Assembly: GCA_021847105.1 (NCBI GenBank)
Contig: JAJZUT010000012.1
Location: 52,016 to 116,015 of the forward strand
Length of the DNA: 64,000 nucleotides
Source of the DNA: Pseudomonadota bacterium
GTDB lineage: Bacteria > Pseudomonadota > Gammaproteobacteria > Steroidobacterales > Steroidobacteraceae
Direction: 5' to 3'
The notes beneath the pieces were generated by a model. That model was not told the origin of the DNA, searched no databases, and saw nothing but the letters and a program-made list of their open reading frames with translations. The position numbers and the translations under genes are program-made. Below are positions 8,648 through 16,379 of the stretch, one piece after another; within the stretch, counting starts at the first letter, position 1, and the number at the start of each line of letters is the position of its first letter.

Positions 8648-9745
8648 TCACAGTGGAACGCTGCAACGGGCCAGCACCTCGCGCAGATCGCGCAACGGCG
8701 GGAACACCTCGTTGTTCCAGTCGCTCCCCTGTGCATCGTGGGCGCGCTGCTCGTACTCGACGATCTCCTTGTCTTCGCGAAAGATGTTCTCGGTAAACCA
8801 CACCACGAACGGCCAGACCATGTGTATCAGGCCCGGCACGGGCGGCTTCTTCACCGACAGGTAGCCGAAGGTGCGGTTGGTGCGCTGCTCGGCATCGAGC
8901 GGCGTGTAACACAGCCACACGTCGAGCACCGGATCCTGGGTCTGCTCGATATTGCGACCCACCCAGACCTTCAGACTCTGCGCCGGATAGTCGGTGCGGA
9001 TGCGCATGTGGTCGCGGAAGTCCTGCTTCTCCTCGCCGCCGCGCGTGCGCATCAGATCGACGATGACGCGCTCGCCCATCGAGGACTTGCCCTCGGTGCG
9101 GCTGAAGCTGTATTCCACCTCGGCCCATTGCTCCCCGTGGCGCCGCCCGAGGCAGCTCGCGCGGATCGAGCCCATCTGCTTGCGGTGCAGGAACTGGTGG
9201 TTCATGTCGAAGAGATTCTCGTGCATGAACGTGTAGTGGCAGGCCACCTCGCGATTGAGCCGGCGGGTCTTGTAGTCGCGCCGCTGCGAGGCACCCAGCG
9301 AGGCCGGCAAGCGCTCGGCGGCCAGCGCCGGGTCGCCCGGGAAGATGAAGATCAGGCCATCGATCTCGCGCACCGGGTAGCTGCGCACGCCGTTCGGCCG
9401 GCGCTCCTTGCCGAGGTAGGGCACGTCCACGCACTTGCCGGCGCAGTCGTACGCCCAACCGTGGTAGTGGCACTTGAGCTGATCGCCTGCGACCACCCCG
9501 AGATGCAACGGCACCTGCCGGTGAGCGCAACGGTCCTCGAGCGCAAAGACCTGGCCGCTCTGGCCACGGTACAGCGCGATCGGTTCCCCGGCGAAGCGAC
9601 GGCCGAGGATCCGGCCCGCCTTGAGCTCATCAGACCAGGCGAGCGGGTACCAATAATCCGGATTGGCCGCCGTGCGGCGCAAATCGACACCCCCTGCCGG
9701 ACGCAATGCGTGCGCGGCAGCCAAAATCACTTGCTCGTCCGGCAT
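8648..9745 (-). CDS. Rieske [2Fe-2S] non-heme iron oxygenase, catalytic (alpha) subunit
   Basis: A 365-residue aromatic-ring or demethylating Rieske oxygenase. The Rieske cluster ligands are C73-x-H75 (CAH) and C92-x2-H95 (CHYH) in CAHRQVPLHLG and LKCHYHGW. The mononuclear iron site is in ENLFDMNHQFLH (D179, H182, H186), spaced H-x3-H. The domain order and length resemble VanA-like and other single-component alpha subunits. The substrate cannot be read from sequence, and no reductase or ferredoxin gene is adjacent, so electrons must come from elsewhere. The start at 9745 was chosen because the upstream extension to 9934 is low-complexity shadow sequence; its ribosome-binding site is weak (GGGGGCG). 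It lies on the same strand as the Wadjet operon and could share a transcript, but a functional link is not implied. Confidence 0.88.
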   Translation of the reverse strand: MPDEQVILAAAHALRPAGGVDLRRTAANPDYWYPLAWSDELKAGRILGRRFAGEPIALYRGQSGQVFALEDRCAHRQVPLHLGVVAGDQLKCHYHGWAYDCAGKCVDVPYLGKERRPNGVRSYPVREIDGLIFIFPGDPALAAERLPASLGASQRRDYKTRRLNREVACHYTFMHENLFDMNHQFLHRKQMGSIRASCLGRRHGEQWAEVEYSFSRTEGKSSMGERVIVDLMRTRGGEEKQDFRDHMRIRTDYPAQSLKVWVGRNIEQTQDPVLDVWLCYTPLDAEQRTNRTFGYLSVKKPPVPGLIHMVWPFVVWFTENIFREDKEIVEYEQRAHDAQGSDWNNEVFPPLRDLREVLARCSVPL

Positions 9746-9970
9746 GGACGCCCCCACGTTGTAGTCGTAGGGTGAGATTACGCTGAAGCCGTCTGCAGAA
9801 GAAAGGTCAGTTGTGTGACAGCGGGCGCCCCTGGCCCGGGGGCCGAGGACAAGCCCCGGGGCGCCGGCCCGCAGCCGGACGCAGGCGCGGCGTGCACGGC
9901 CCTTCGACCGAGCGGCCCGGCCACCCTGCACCACGACGCAACAGACTGTTTTTGATGAGAATTTTAGAGA

Positions 9971-10047
9971 TGGCGGAGCGGACGGGACTCGAACCCGCGA
10001 CCCCCGGCGTGACAGGCCGGTATTCTAACCAGCTGAACTACCGCTCC
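9971..10047 (-). tRNA. tRNA-Asp (GTC)
   Basis: A 77-nt cloverleaf on the minus strand including an encoded CCA. The acceptor stem GGAGCGG pairs with CCGCTCC, the anticodon stem CCGGC/GCCGG encloses the loop CTGTCAC with anticodon GTC, and the T-arm has GGTTCGAGTCC. All standard elements are present. Confidence 0.97.
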
Positions 10048-10160
10048 ACCTGAAGGGGCGCGCATCCTAGCGAACGCGGCGTCCCTTGTCCATCCATTCG
10101 GTGCCGGTGCGCCGTGTGCGCCCAGGGCTGCGGCCGTCAACCGGAAAGAGACACAATTCG

Positions 10161-10191
10161 TTGAAGTCCCGGTGCTTCCTTTCGCTATAGT
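10161..10191 (+). promoter_or_regulatory. Putative sigma-70 promoter for the DUF2844-DUF3443 pair
   Basis: A TTGAAG box (10161-10166) and a TATAGT box (10186-10191) are separated by 19 bp. The predicted transcription start falls within one or two bases of the ATG at 10198, so the first gene may be translated from a leaderless message. The spacing is slightly long, hence moderate confidence. Confidence 0.4.
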
Positions 10192-10197
10192 CATGGC

Positions 10198-10677
10198 ATG
10201 AACTCGCTTGCACCCGCCGCGGCCACCGTGCTCGCGTGCACCGGTATGCTCTGTTCCCTGGCGGCCGTCGTACCCGCCCGGGCCGCCCTCGGCCAGCCGG
10301 CCACTTCGGTGGCCGCCGATCAGCTGCGCATGAAGGGCCAGATCCGTCACGCCACCGGCACCGGCTACCGGGTGGATCAAATCACCGCGCCCGGCGGCAC
10401 GCTGGTCAAGGAGTTCATCTCGCCCGCGGGCATCGTGTTCGCAGTCAGCTGGCGCGGCCCGACCCTGCCGAATCTCGCCCAGACCCTCGGCAGCACTTAC
10501 TTCGGCATGCTCAAGACTGCCGAGCGCGGCGAGCGTGCCGGCCTCGGCCACAACCACGTGCAGCTGCGCACCCCGCAGCTCGTCGTGCATGCCGGCGGGC
10601 ACATGCGCTACTTCTTCGGCATGGCCTATGTGCCCTCGCTTCTACCCCCGAACGTGTCGGTTGCCGACCTCCACTGA
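10198..10677 (+). CDS. DUF2844 family exported protein
   Basis: A 159-residue protein with an N-terminal signal peptide (hydrophobic stretch from about residue 6 to 28, probable cleavage after PARA), so it should act in the periplasm. The mature part contains conserved-looking stretches typical of DUF2844: KEFISPAGIVFAVSWRGP, LGSTYFGML and LVVHAGGHMRYFFG. No catalytic motif is evident, and no cysteines remain in the mature part. The gene is followed 20 bp later by the DUF3443 lipoprotein gene, a pairing seen in other Proteobacteria. Its role is unknown; as partner of a probable pepsin-like protease it could be a chaperone, inhibitor or specificity factor, which is inference only. Confidence 0.8.
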   Translation: MNSLAPAAATVLACTGMLCSLAAVVPARAALGQPATSVAADQLRMKGQIRHATGTGYRVDQITAPGGTLVKEFISPAGIVFAVSWRGPTLPNLAQTLGSTYFGMLKTAERGERAGLGHNHVQLRTPQLVVHAGGHMRYFFGMAYVPSLLPPNVSVADLH

Positions 10678-10697
10678 ATCCTGCAACGAGGTTTTCC

Positions 10698-11978
10698 GTG
10701 CGCAAGACCCTGCTCGTCGGTCTCCTGCTGAGCGTGCTCGCCATCGCCGGATGTGGCGGCGGCGGCAGCTCGAGCGTCGCGAATTCCAGCAGTAGCGGCG
10801 GCAGTAGCGGCGGGCAGACGCCCCCCTCCTCCGGAGGGAACGTCGTCACCATGACCGTCGATGCCGGACCGAACGGCAACTCCGTCGACATTCCCTACAT
10901 CACGGTCACGGTGTGCGAACCGGGCACCTCGCAATGCCAGACCTTCGATCACATCGAGGTCGACACCGGCTCCTACGGGCTGCGCATCGTCGCGGGCGCG
11001 TTGGATACCGCCGGCAACCCGTTCTCGCTCGTGCTGCCGACGGAGACGGTGAACGGCAGCCCGCTCGTCGAATGTACCCAGTTCGTCGATGGCTACAGCT
11101 GGGGGCCGATCAAGACCGCCGATGTCGACATCGGAGGCGAGTCGGCGCAGAACGTGCCCATGCAGCTGATCGGCGATCCGAACTACAGCAGCGTTCCGAG
11201 CGGCTGTCAGAGCACCGGCTCGGCGGAGGACACCGTGTCCACCTTCGGCGCCAACGGCATCCTCGGCGTCGGCACGTTCGCCGATGACTGCGGCCAGACC
11301 TGTGCGCAGCAGGTCCCCCAGCCGGCGGTCTACTACATCTGCCCCGCGAGCGGCTGTCTTGGCAGCACGGTGCCCGAGAGCGAACAGGTGACCGATCCGG
11401 CCGTGGACTTCGCCACCGACAACAACGGGGTCATCATCGAACTGCCACCGCTCGGCGCCACCGGCACCGCGAGCACGGTCACCGGCTCGCTGGTGTTCGG
11501 CATTGGCACGGAAGGCAACAACGGCATGAGCGCGCAGACGGTGCTCACGGCCAACAACTACGGCTACATCAGCACGACCTACAACGGCCAGTCACTGCCC
11601 TACTCGTTCTTCGATACCGGCTCGAATGCCTTTTATTTCAACGACAGCACCATCCCGCACAGCTGCGTGAGTCAGGGCAGCTGGTTCTGCCCGACCAGTA
11701 CGCTGACCCTCTCGGCGAGCAACCTCGGCCAGAACGGCGTGCAGTCGACGGTGACGTTCTCCCTCGCCAACGCCGGCACCGAGTTCAACCAGTACCCGTC
11801 CAATACGGCGTTCGACGACATCGGCGCGAACGCCGGCAATCAGTCCTCTTTCTGCCCGAACAGCGCCACCAACTGCTCGTTCGACTTCGGGTTGCCCTTC
11901 TTCTTCGGACGCAACGTGTACGTCGCCTTTTACGGCGCGCTCACCAGCGCCGGCACCGGACCGTATTTCGCGTACTGA
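10698..11978 (+). CDS. DUF3443 lipoprotein with pepsin-type aspartic protease motifs
   Basis: A 426-residue lipoprotein. The start is GTG at 10698 behind ACGAGG. The signal LLVGLLLSVLAIAGC has a lipobox with the acylated Cys at residue 19, followed by a Gly/Ser linker (about 20-48). The mature domain carries two hydrophobic-D-T-G-S motifs, at residues 89-92 (IEVDTGSYGLRI) and 306-309 (SFFDTGSNAFYF). Between them are a flap-like Tyr at 133 in DGYSWGPIKTADVDIGG and a GILGVGTF block at about 188-195. This order (DTGS, flap Tyr with D-x-[VI]-x-IGG, GILGxG, DTGS) is that of bilobal pepsin-family (A1) aspartic proteases. Eight or more cysteines suggest disulfides. The family label DUF3443 is from recall; the protease reading is inference from motifs. 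It sits downstream of DUF2844, 20 bp apart. Confidence 0.78.
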   Translation: MRKTLLVGLLLSVLAIAGCGGGGSSSVANSSSSGGSSGGQTPPSSGGNVVTMTVDAGPNGNSVDIPYITVTVCEPGTSQCQTFDHIEVDTGSYGLRIVAGALDTAGNPFSLVLPTETVNGSPLVECTQFVDGYSWGPIKTADVDIGGESAQNVPMQLIGDPNYSSVPSGCQSTGSAEDTVSTFGANGILGVGTFADDCGQTCAQQVPQPAVYYICPASGCLGSTVPESEQVTDPAVDFATDNNGVIIELPPLGATGTASTVTGSLVFGIGTEGNNGMSAQTVLTANNYGYISTTYNGQSLPYSFFDTGSNAFYFNDSTIPHSCVSQGSWFCPTSTLTLSASNLGQNGVQSTVTFSLANAGTEFNQYPSNTAFDDIGANAGNQSSFCPNSATNCSFDFGLPFFFGRNVYVAFYGALTSAGTGPYFAY

Positions 11979-12022
11979 CGGGCAAGCTGACGCCGCGCGC
12001 TCCCGTCCGTCTGTGCGGCGGC

Positions 12023-15000
12023 TCAATGCAGGCGCACCGGCGGCACCGGGATCGAGGCCATCCCGGCCCGGCGCAACGCACCGTTGAACCGCTCGAGCCG
12101 CGCCACCGTGCCGCGCCAGCTCTGCAGCGCCGCATCGAGCTGCCCGAGGGAGGCCTGCAGCAGCTGTTCCTGGGCGAGCGTCGGGGCGAGATCGGCGGAC
12201 TCCGCGTCTGCCTCCAGCGCGCTCAGATGGCGATTGAGCCGCAGCAGCGCCCCCGGGCCGTTGCCCGCCATCTGCACCAGCAGGCGTTTCAGACCCGCGG
12301 CAAGTGCCCTTGGCGCCCTGTGCGCCGCGATACGAGCGGGCAGCGCGAGCAGTGCTTGGTGCACCGGATGCTCGACATCGTATAGTGCCTTGACGCGCGC
12401 CAGTCCCCCGTCGACCGCCTGGCTGTACGAGAGCAGCGCGCGCAGGTCGGCAGTGCTCACGTCGACGCGCGGATCCATGCGAACCACCAGAGGCTCCCGG
12501 TAATGCTGGCCATCGACGCTGAGCACCACGCTGTACAACCCCGGCAGCACGAGCGGACCCTCGATCGCCGTGGGGGTATTCAGACCGAAGACCGCCTGCA
12601 TGCTGTACTGGTAGTCGATCGCCGCCGGACGCGCATAGCGCAGGTTCCACACGATGCGGTGCATGCCGGGGGCGCTCGAGAGCGGCGGTGAGGGCTTCAG
12701 CCAGGCCTTGGCGAAGTAGCGCGGGGCGCGAATGCGCACCGGCGCAGCGCTCGAGCTGAACGTGCGCACAAGCCGGCCCTGGAAGTCGTAGATCGAGAGG
12801 CGCACCGGCGTGTGGCTGCGCGCGGCGAGCCAGTAGTCGATGATCGCACCGCTCGGGGGGTTCTCGCCCTGGGGCGTACCCGGCGGCAGAGGGGTGTCGC
12901 GGTTGTTGTTCGCATGCAGCCGCCAGGCCGGCTCGGGCGCGAACAGGTGCGCCGGGGCGTGCAGCACCGCCGCCGACAGCTCGCGCAGCGGCGCCAGATC
13001 ATCGAGCACCCAGATCGCCCGCCCCTGCGTCGCGGCGATGAGATCCTCATCGTGGACCAGGAGGTCTTTCACCCAGGCGTTCGGCAGATTGAGCTGCAGC
13101 GACTGCCAGTGCGCGCCATCGTCGAACGAGACGAACACTCCGTCGGTGGTGCCGGCATAGAGCAGCCCGGCGCGCTCGGGGTCGGCACGCACCACCGAGA
13201 CCGGCTGCTCGGCGGGCAGACCGCCATCGATCTGGCGCCAGTGCGCGCCGTAGTCGTGGGTGCGCAGGATGTCAGCTCGCCAGTCATCCTGGCGCTGATC
13301 ATCGACCGAGACGTACGCCGTGGCCGGATCCAGCGCCGAGGGTGAAATCGAACTGACCTTCTGCCAGGGGCGCAGCTGCGGCGGGGTCACGTTGTACCAG
13401 TGCTTCCCGTCATCGCGCGTCAGCTGCACCTCTCCGCTGTCGGTGCCGACCCAGATCTCCCCAGAGACGCGCGGCGAGGGGCCGATCGCGCTGATCACCC
13501 CGAAGCCACAGGCGCGGGCAAGCGCGCCGTGCGCCGCCGCCGTGCAGCCGCGCGTCCCAGCCACCTTGCCGGTCAGATCCGGCGAGATGATCTGCCAGGT
13601 CTCACCGAGATCCGTGGAGCGGAACAGCACCTGGGCGCCGAGCAGCAGGGCGTACGGCCGGGTGGGCGTGAACACCAGCGGCGTCACCCAGCCGTAGCGG
13701 TACCTGACGGTGAGCGGCGAGGCGCCATAACTGGCGATGGGATACGGCGAGACATTGGCGACCTGACCAGTCCGGGCATCCCAGCGCGACACGCGGCCGC
13801 CGAGGCCGCTGCCGAACACCAGATGCGGATTGGCCGGATCGGGCACCATGTCATCGCGCTCATCGCCCCCGACCGGGTGCCAGTCGCGCCAGGTGAGCGA
13901 GCCGTAATCACTGCGGCTCGCCGCTCCGACCGAGCCGCTGTCCTGCTGACCGCTGTAGATCCAGTACGGAAAACGCTCGTCGGCGGCGAGGTGGTAGAAC
14001 TGACCGGTGGGCTGGTTGTACCAACTGCTCCACGTGCGCCCGCCGTCGACCGTCACCACGGCCCCCTGATCGGAGGCCGTGATCCAGTGGTTCGGGTGCA
14101 GCGGGTTGATCCACAGGAAGTGGTAGTCATCGCCCCCGGGGGCGCCCTTGACGATGTGCCAGGTATGCCCGCCGTCGCTCGAGCGACGGATCGACTGCCC
14201 GGCCGAGTACACCACATCGGGATTGCGCGGATCGACCGTCAGGCGCGAGAAGTACCAGTTGCCGAAAACGCCTCCCTGGGCATTGACCCGCTGCCAATGC
14301 GTGCCGCCGTCATCCGAGCGCCAGACGCCGCCCTGCGTACGCGACTCGACCGTCGCATAGATGCGAGTGCCCTGGGCAGTGTGCGTCACGGCGAGCCCGA
14401 TGCGCCCGAGCGGGCCGCGCGGCCAGCCGCCGCCGTGCAACCGCTGCCAGGTCCTGCCGCCGTCGCTGGAGCGGTAGATCGCGCTGCCCGGGCCGCCGTG
14501 CGGTTCGAAATAATCCAGCCACGGCCAGCCGCGCATCTGCCAGGCCGCCGCGTACAGCCGCTTCGGGTTGCTCGGATCGGCCGCCAGATCCACCACGCCG
14601 GTGCGCCGGTTGATGAACAGCACGTGTTGCCAAGTGCGCCCGCCATCGGTGCTGCGGTAAATGCCGCGCGCGCGATTGGCGCCGTACAGATGCCCCATCG
14701 CAACCACCAGCACCACGTTCGCATTGTGCGGATCGACCCAGATGCGCCCGATATCGCGCGTGGCCTGCAGGCCCAGGGTATGCCAGGTCCGCCCGCCGTC
14801 GCTCGACTTGAACACGCCGCGGCCGGCGGCGGCATCGTAGCGGGGCGCGACCTGACCCGTACCCACATAGATCGTCTGCGGTGCCGAGGGTGCGACTGCG
14901 ATCGCACCGATCGCCGGCGGCAGATCCGCGCCCACGGACCGCCAGGTGCGGCCCGCGTCGATGCTCTTCCACACCCCACCGCCGGCGGTTCCGATGTAGA

Positions 15001-15256
15001 AGGTGTTGGGTTCGCTCGGCACGCCGGCGGCCATGGTGGCCCAGCCGCCGCGGAACGGACCGATGAGCCGCCACCGCATGCCGGCGTAGGCGCTCGGCGG
15101 CACCGCCGTGCTCGAGGCGGTGAACGGAACGGATGCCGCGCTCGGCGGCACCGCGGCCTGCACTCGCCCGCAGGACGCGCTGCTCAGCAATCCGAACAGG
15201 ATTGCCGCGGCGCACGGCACGTGCAGGGAACGATGAACCGAGGCGGTACGAGCCAT
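12023..15256 (-). CDS. Exported Asp-box (BNR/sortilin-like) beta-propeller protein
   Basis: A 1,077-residue protein with an N-terminal signal (MARTASVHRSLHVP then a hydrophobic stretch to about residue 28) and at least eleven Asp-box repeats of the S-x-D-x-G-x-T-W type. Examples are SIDAGRTW, SSDGGRTW, STDGGRTW, SDDGGTHW, TVDGGRTW, STDLGETW, TRDDGKHW and SFDDGAHW. Such repeats build beta-propellers as in VPS10/sortilin-like proteins, sialidases and xyloglucanases. After about residue 730 a non-repeat C-terminal region follows, ending in a helical segment. No catalytic glycosidase motif was recognised, so binding or an uncharacterised hydrolase role are both possible. The ATG at 15256 has GGGGTG upstream. 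The gene converges on DUF3443 (44-bp gap) and is transcribed just after the disrupted peptidase gene. Confidence 0.78.
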   Translation of the reverse strand: MARTASVHRSLHVPCAAAILFGLLSSASCGRVQAAVPPSAASVPFTASSTAVPPSAYAGMRWRLIGPFRGGWATMAAGVPSEPNTFYIGTAGGGVWKSIDAGRTWRSVGADLPPAIGAIAVAPSAPQTIYVGTGQVAPRYDAAAGRGVFKSSDGGRTWHTLGLQATRDIGRIWVDPHNANVVLVVAMGHLYGANRARGIYRSTDGGRTWQHVLFINRRTGVVDLAADPSNPKRLYAAAWQMRGWPWLDYFEPHGGPGSAIYRSSDGGRTWQRLHGGGWPRGPLGRIGLAVTHTAQGTRIYATVESRTQGGVWRSDDGGTHWQRVNAQGGVFGNWYFSRLTVDPRNPDVVYSAGQSIRRSSDGGHTWHIVKGAPGGDDYHFLWINPLHPNHWITASDQGAVVTVDGGRTWSSWYNQPTGQFYHLAADERFPYWIYSGQQDSGSVGAASRSDYGSLTWRDWHPVGGDERDDMVPDPANPHLVFGSGLGGRVSRWDARTGQVANVSPYPIASYGASPLTVRYRYGWVTPLVFTPTRPYALLLGAQVLFRSTDLGETWQIISPDLTGKVAGTRGCTAAAHGALARACGFGVISAIGPSPRVSGEIWVGTDSGEVQLTRDDGKHWYNVTPPQLRPWQKVSSISPSALDPATAYVSVDDQRQDDWRADILRTHDYGAHWRQIDGGLPAEQPVSVVRADPERAGLLYAGTTDGVFVSFDDGAHWQSLQLNLPNAWVKDLLVHDEDLIAATQGRAIWVLDDLAPLRELSAAVLHAPAHLFAPEPAWRLHANNNRDTPLPPGTPQGENPPSGAIIDYWLAARSHTPVRLSIYDFQGRLVRTFSSSAAPVRIRAPRYFAKAWLKPSPPLSSAPGMHRIVWNLRYARPAAIDYQYSMQAVFGLNTPTAIEGPLVLPGLYSVVLSVDGQHYREPLVVRMDPRVDVSTADLRALLSYSQAVDGGLARVKALYDVEHPVHQALLALPARIAAHRAPRALAAGLKRLLVQMAGNGPGALLRLNRHLSALEADAESADLAPTLAQEQLLQASLGQLDAALQSWRGTVARLERFNGALRRAGMASIPVPPVRLH

Positions 15257-15328
15257 GAGGCACCCCAAAAAGGTGCGAACCATACCGCACCCGCGCCGTC
15301 GCGCACCAGGGGCGCCGGCGCGTTGCAC

Positions 15329-15531
15329 TCAGCGGCTCTGCGCCGCGCGGGCGATGAACCGATCTATGTTGGCGGCCAGTTGTGGCAACACCGCCGGATT
15401 GAGGTACAACATGTGCCCGACCGGGTAGTAATACTCGTGAATGTGGCCCGCGAGCACTGCGGGCAGCCCCATGTGCGCGATGGTGTAGTCGGTGGCGAAG
15501 AACGGCGTCGCCATGTCGAACCAGCCGTTGT
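15329..15531 (-). pseudogene. C-terminal fragment of IS-disrupted peptidase S10-like gene
   Basis: The 3' remnant of the gene whose 5' part lies at 17741-19117. Reading on from the 5' part across the insertion, the ancestral protein would continue LMLNNGWFDMATPFFATDY. The fragment contains GHIHEYYYPVGHMLYL, in which the His of the Y-x-x-GHM block corresponds to the catalytic His of serine carboxypeptidase-like (S10) proteins. The IS21-family element at 15532-17740 splits the gene, so the catalytic His is separated from the Ser. Removing the element and one copy of GTTGT restores the frame. Confidence 0.88.
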
Positions 15532-15597
15532 TGTCCAGCGACATCTAGATTCACGCATTAAGGCGACACCCAGATTTACGCACCTCCGGGTTGGGGC
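15532..15597 (+). repeat. Left terminal inverted repeat of the IS21 element, with tandem sub-repeats
   Basis: Reading inward from 15532 the end begins TGTCCAGCGACA. It contains two 20-bp direct sub-repeats at 15538-15557 and 15563-15582 (17 of 20 positions identical), each starting GCGACA and ending ACGCA. The same arrangement, with a 1-nt indel, is found inverted at the other end (17676-17740). IS21 ends typically carry multiple transposase-binding repeats of this kind. Confidence 0.8.
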
Positions 15598-15602
15598 ATG
15601 GG

Positions 15603-16379
15603 TTAATTGATCTGACCGTTCAGTACGTTCTCGAGATCACTGAGTCTGTAGCTCCTCCCCTTGATGTTGATGACGTGTGCTTTGTGCAGCAACCGGTCGA
15701 GGATGGCGGTGGTGAGCGCCTCGTCACCAGCCAGGATCTCGGTCCAGTCGCGTACGCTTTTATTGGTCGTGATCAGCAGAGAGCCCCTGGCGTAGCGATA
15801 GGTGACCAGACGGAAGAACAGGCTCGCTTCCTCACGGGTCATTGGTTCGAAGCCGAGTTCATCGACGATCAGCAGCGCAGTGGAGAGATATTTGCGTCGC
15901 CGCAGCCGCGCCGGTGGCAAATGCGCATCGGCCTTCAGGACGATCTTGAGTTCATCGAAGCGATAGAACTGGGCAGAGAACCCGTGCTCAACGGCCTTCA
16001 CCCCGAGCGCGACCGCCAGATGGGTTTTGCCGACCCCCGGTGGTCCTTGGATCAACAGCGTCTCGGCGGCGCGGATGAACGCACATGTGGCGAGCGTGTC
16101 AATCCGAGATCGTTCGATCGCTGGCTGGAAGGCGAAGTCGAAGTCCGCCAACGTCAACCCTGTGGGCAGGTTCGACAGTCGCAGAGCCGTTTTGACGCGC
16201 CGGGCCTCACGCTCCTGATACTCCGCTTCGAGGAGTGTGTCGAGGAAGGCATGTGGCGAGGTGTCCGCCTTAACGGCCTCGGACAGCAACGGTTCGAGTC
16301 GTTCGGCAGCGTGCACCAGACCAAATGCGTGTAATCGCTCGCGCGACTGATCGATGTCGAGCTTGTGCTTGGTGCTCAT
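15603..16379 (-). CDS. istB: IS21-family transposition helper ATPase IstB
   Basis: A 258-residue AAA+ ATPase related to DnaC that assists the IstA transposase in target selection. The P-loop is GPPGVGKTH (about 112-120) and Walker B is LLIVDELGFEP; sensor-like residues are in SLLITTNKSVRDW. The ATG at 16379 overlaps the istA TGA as ATGA, the usual IS21 coupling. The length matches the family (about 250). The gene ends 71 bp from the left end of the element. Confidence 0.95.
   Translation of the reverse strand: MSTKHKLDIDQSRERLHAFGLVHAAERLEPLLSEAVKADTSPHAFLDTLLEAEYQEREARRVKTALRLSNLPTGLTLADFDFAFQPAIERSRIDTLATCAFIRAAETLLIQGPPGVGKTHLAVALGVKAVEHGFSAQFYRFDELKIVLKADAHLPPARLRRRKYLSTALLIVDELGFEPMTREEASLFFRLVTYRYARGSLLITTNKSVRDWTEILAGDEALTTAILDRLLHKAHVINIKGRSYRLSDLENVLNGQIN

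Noticed and set aside
9811..10053. A short frame running through tRNA-Asp, ending in text like MAERTGLEPATPGVTGRYSN
   Set aside because: This is the well-known false protein produced by translating a tRNA antisense; the same applies to the frames at 30241-30441 and 36769-37854 over tRNA-Val and tRNA-Leu.
15329..15544. Treating the 71-codon frame as an independent small gene
   Set aside because: Its text is the C-terminus of an S10-type protein and its first codons are IS sequence; it is a gene fragment.
13400..15610. A 736-codon plus-strand frame opposite the Asp-box gene
   Set aside because: Shadow of a repeat-containing gene; low-complexity Arg/Ala/Pro text only.
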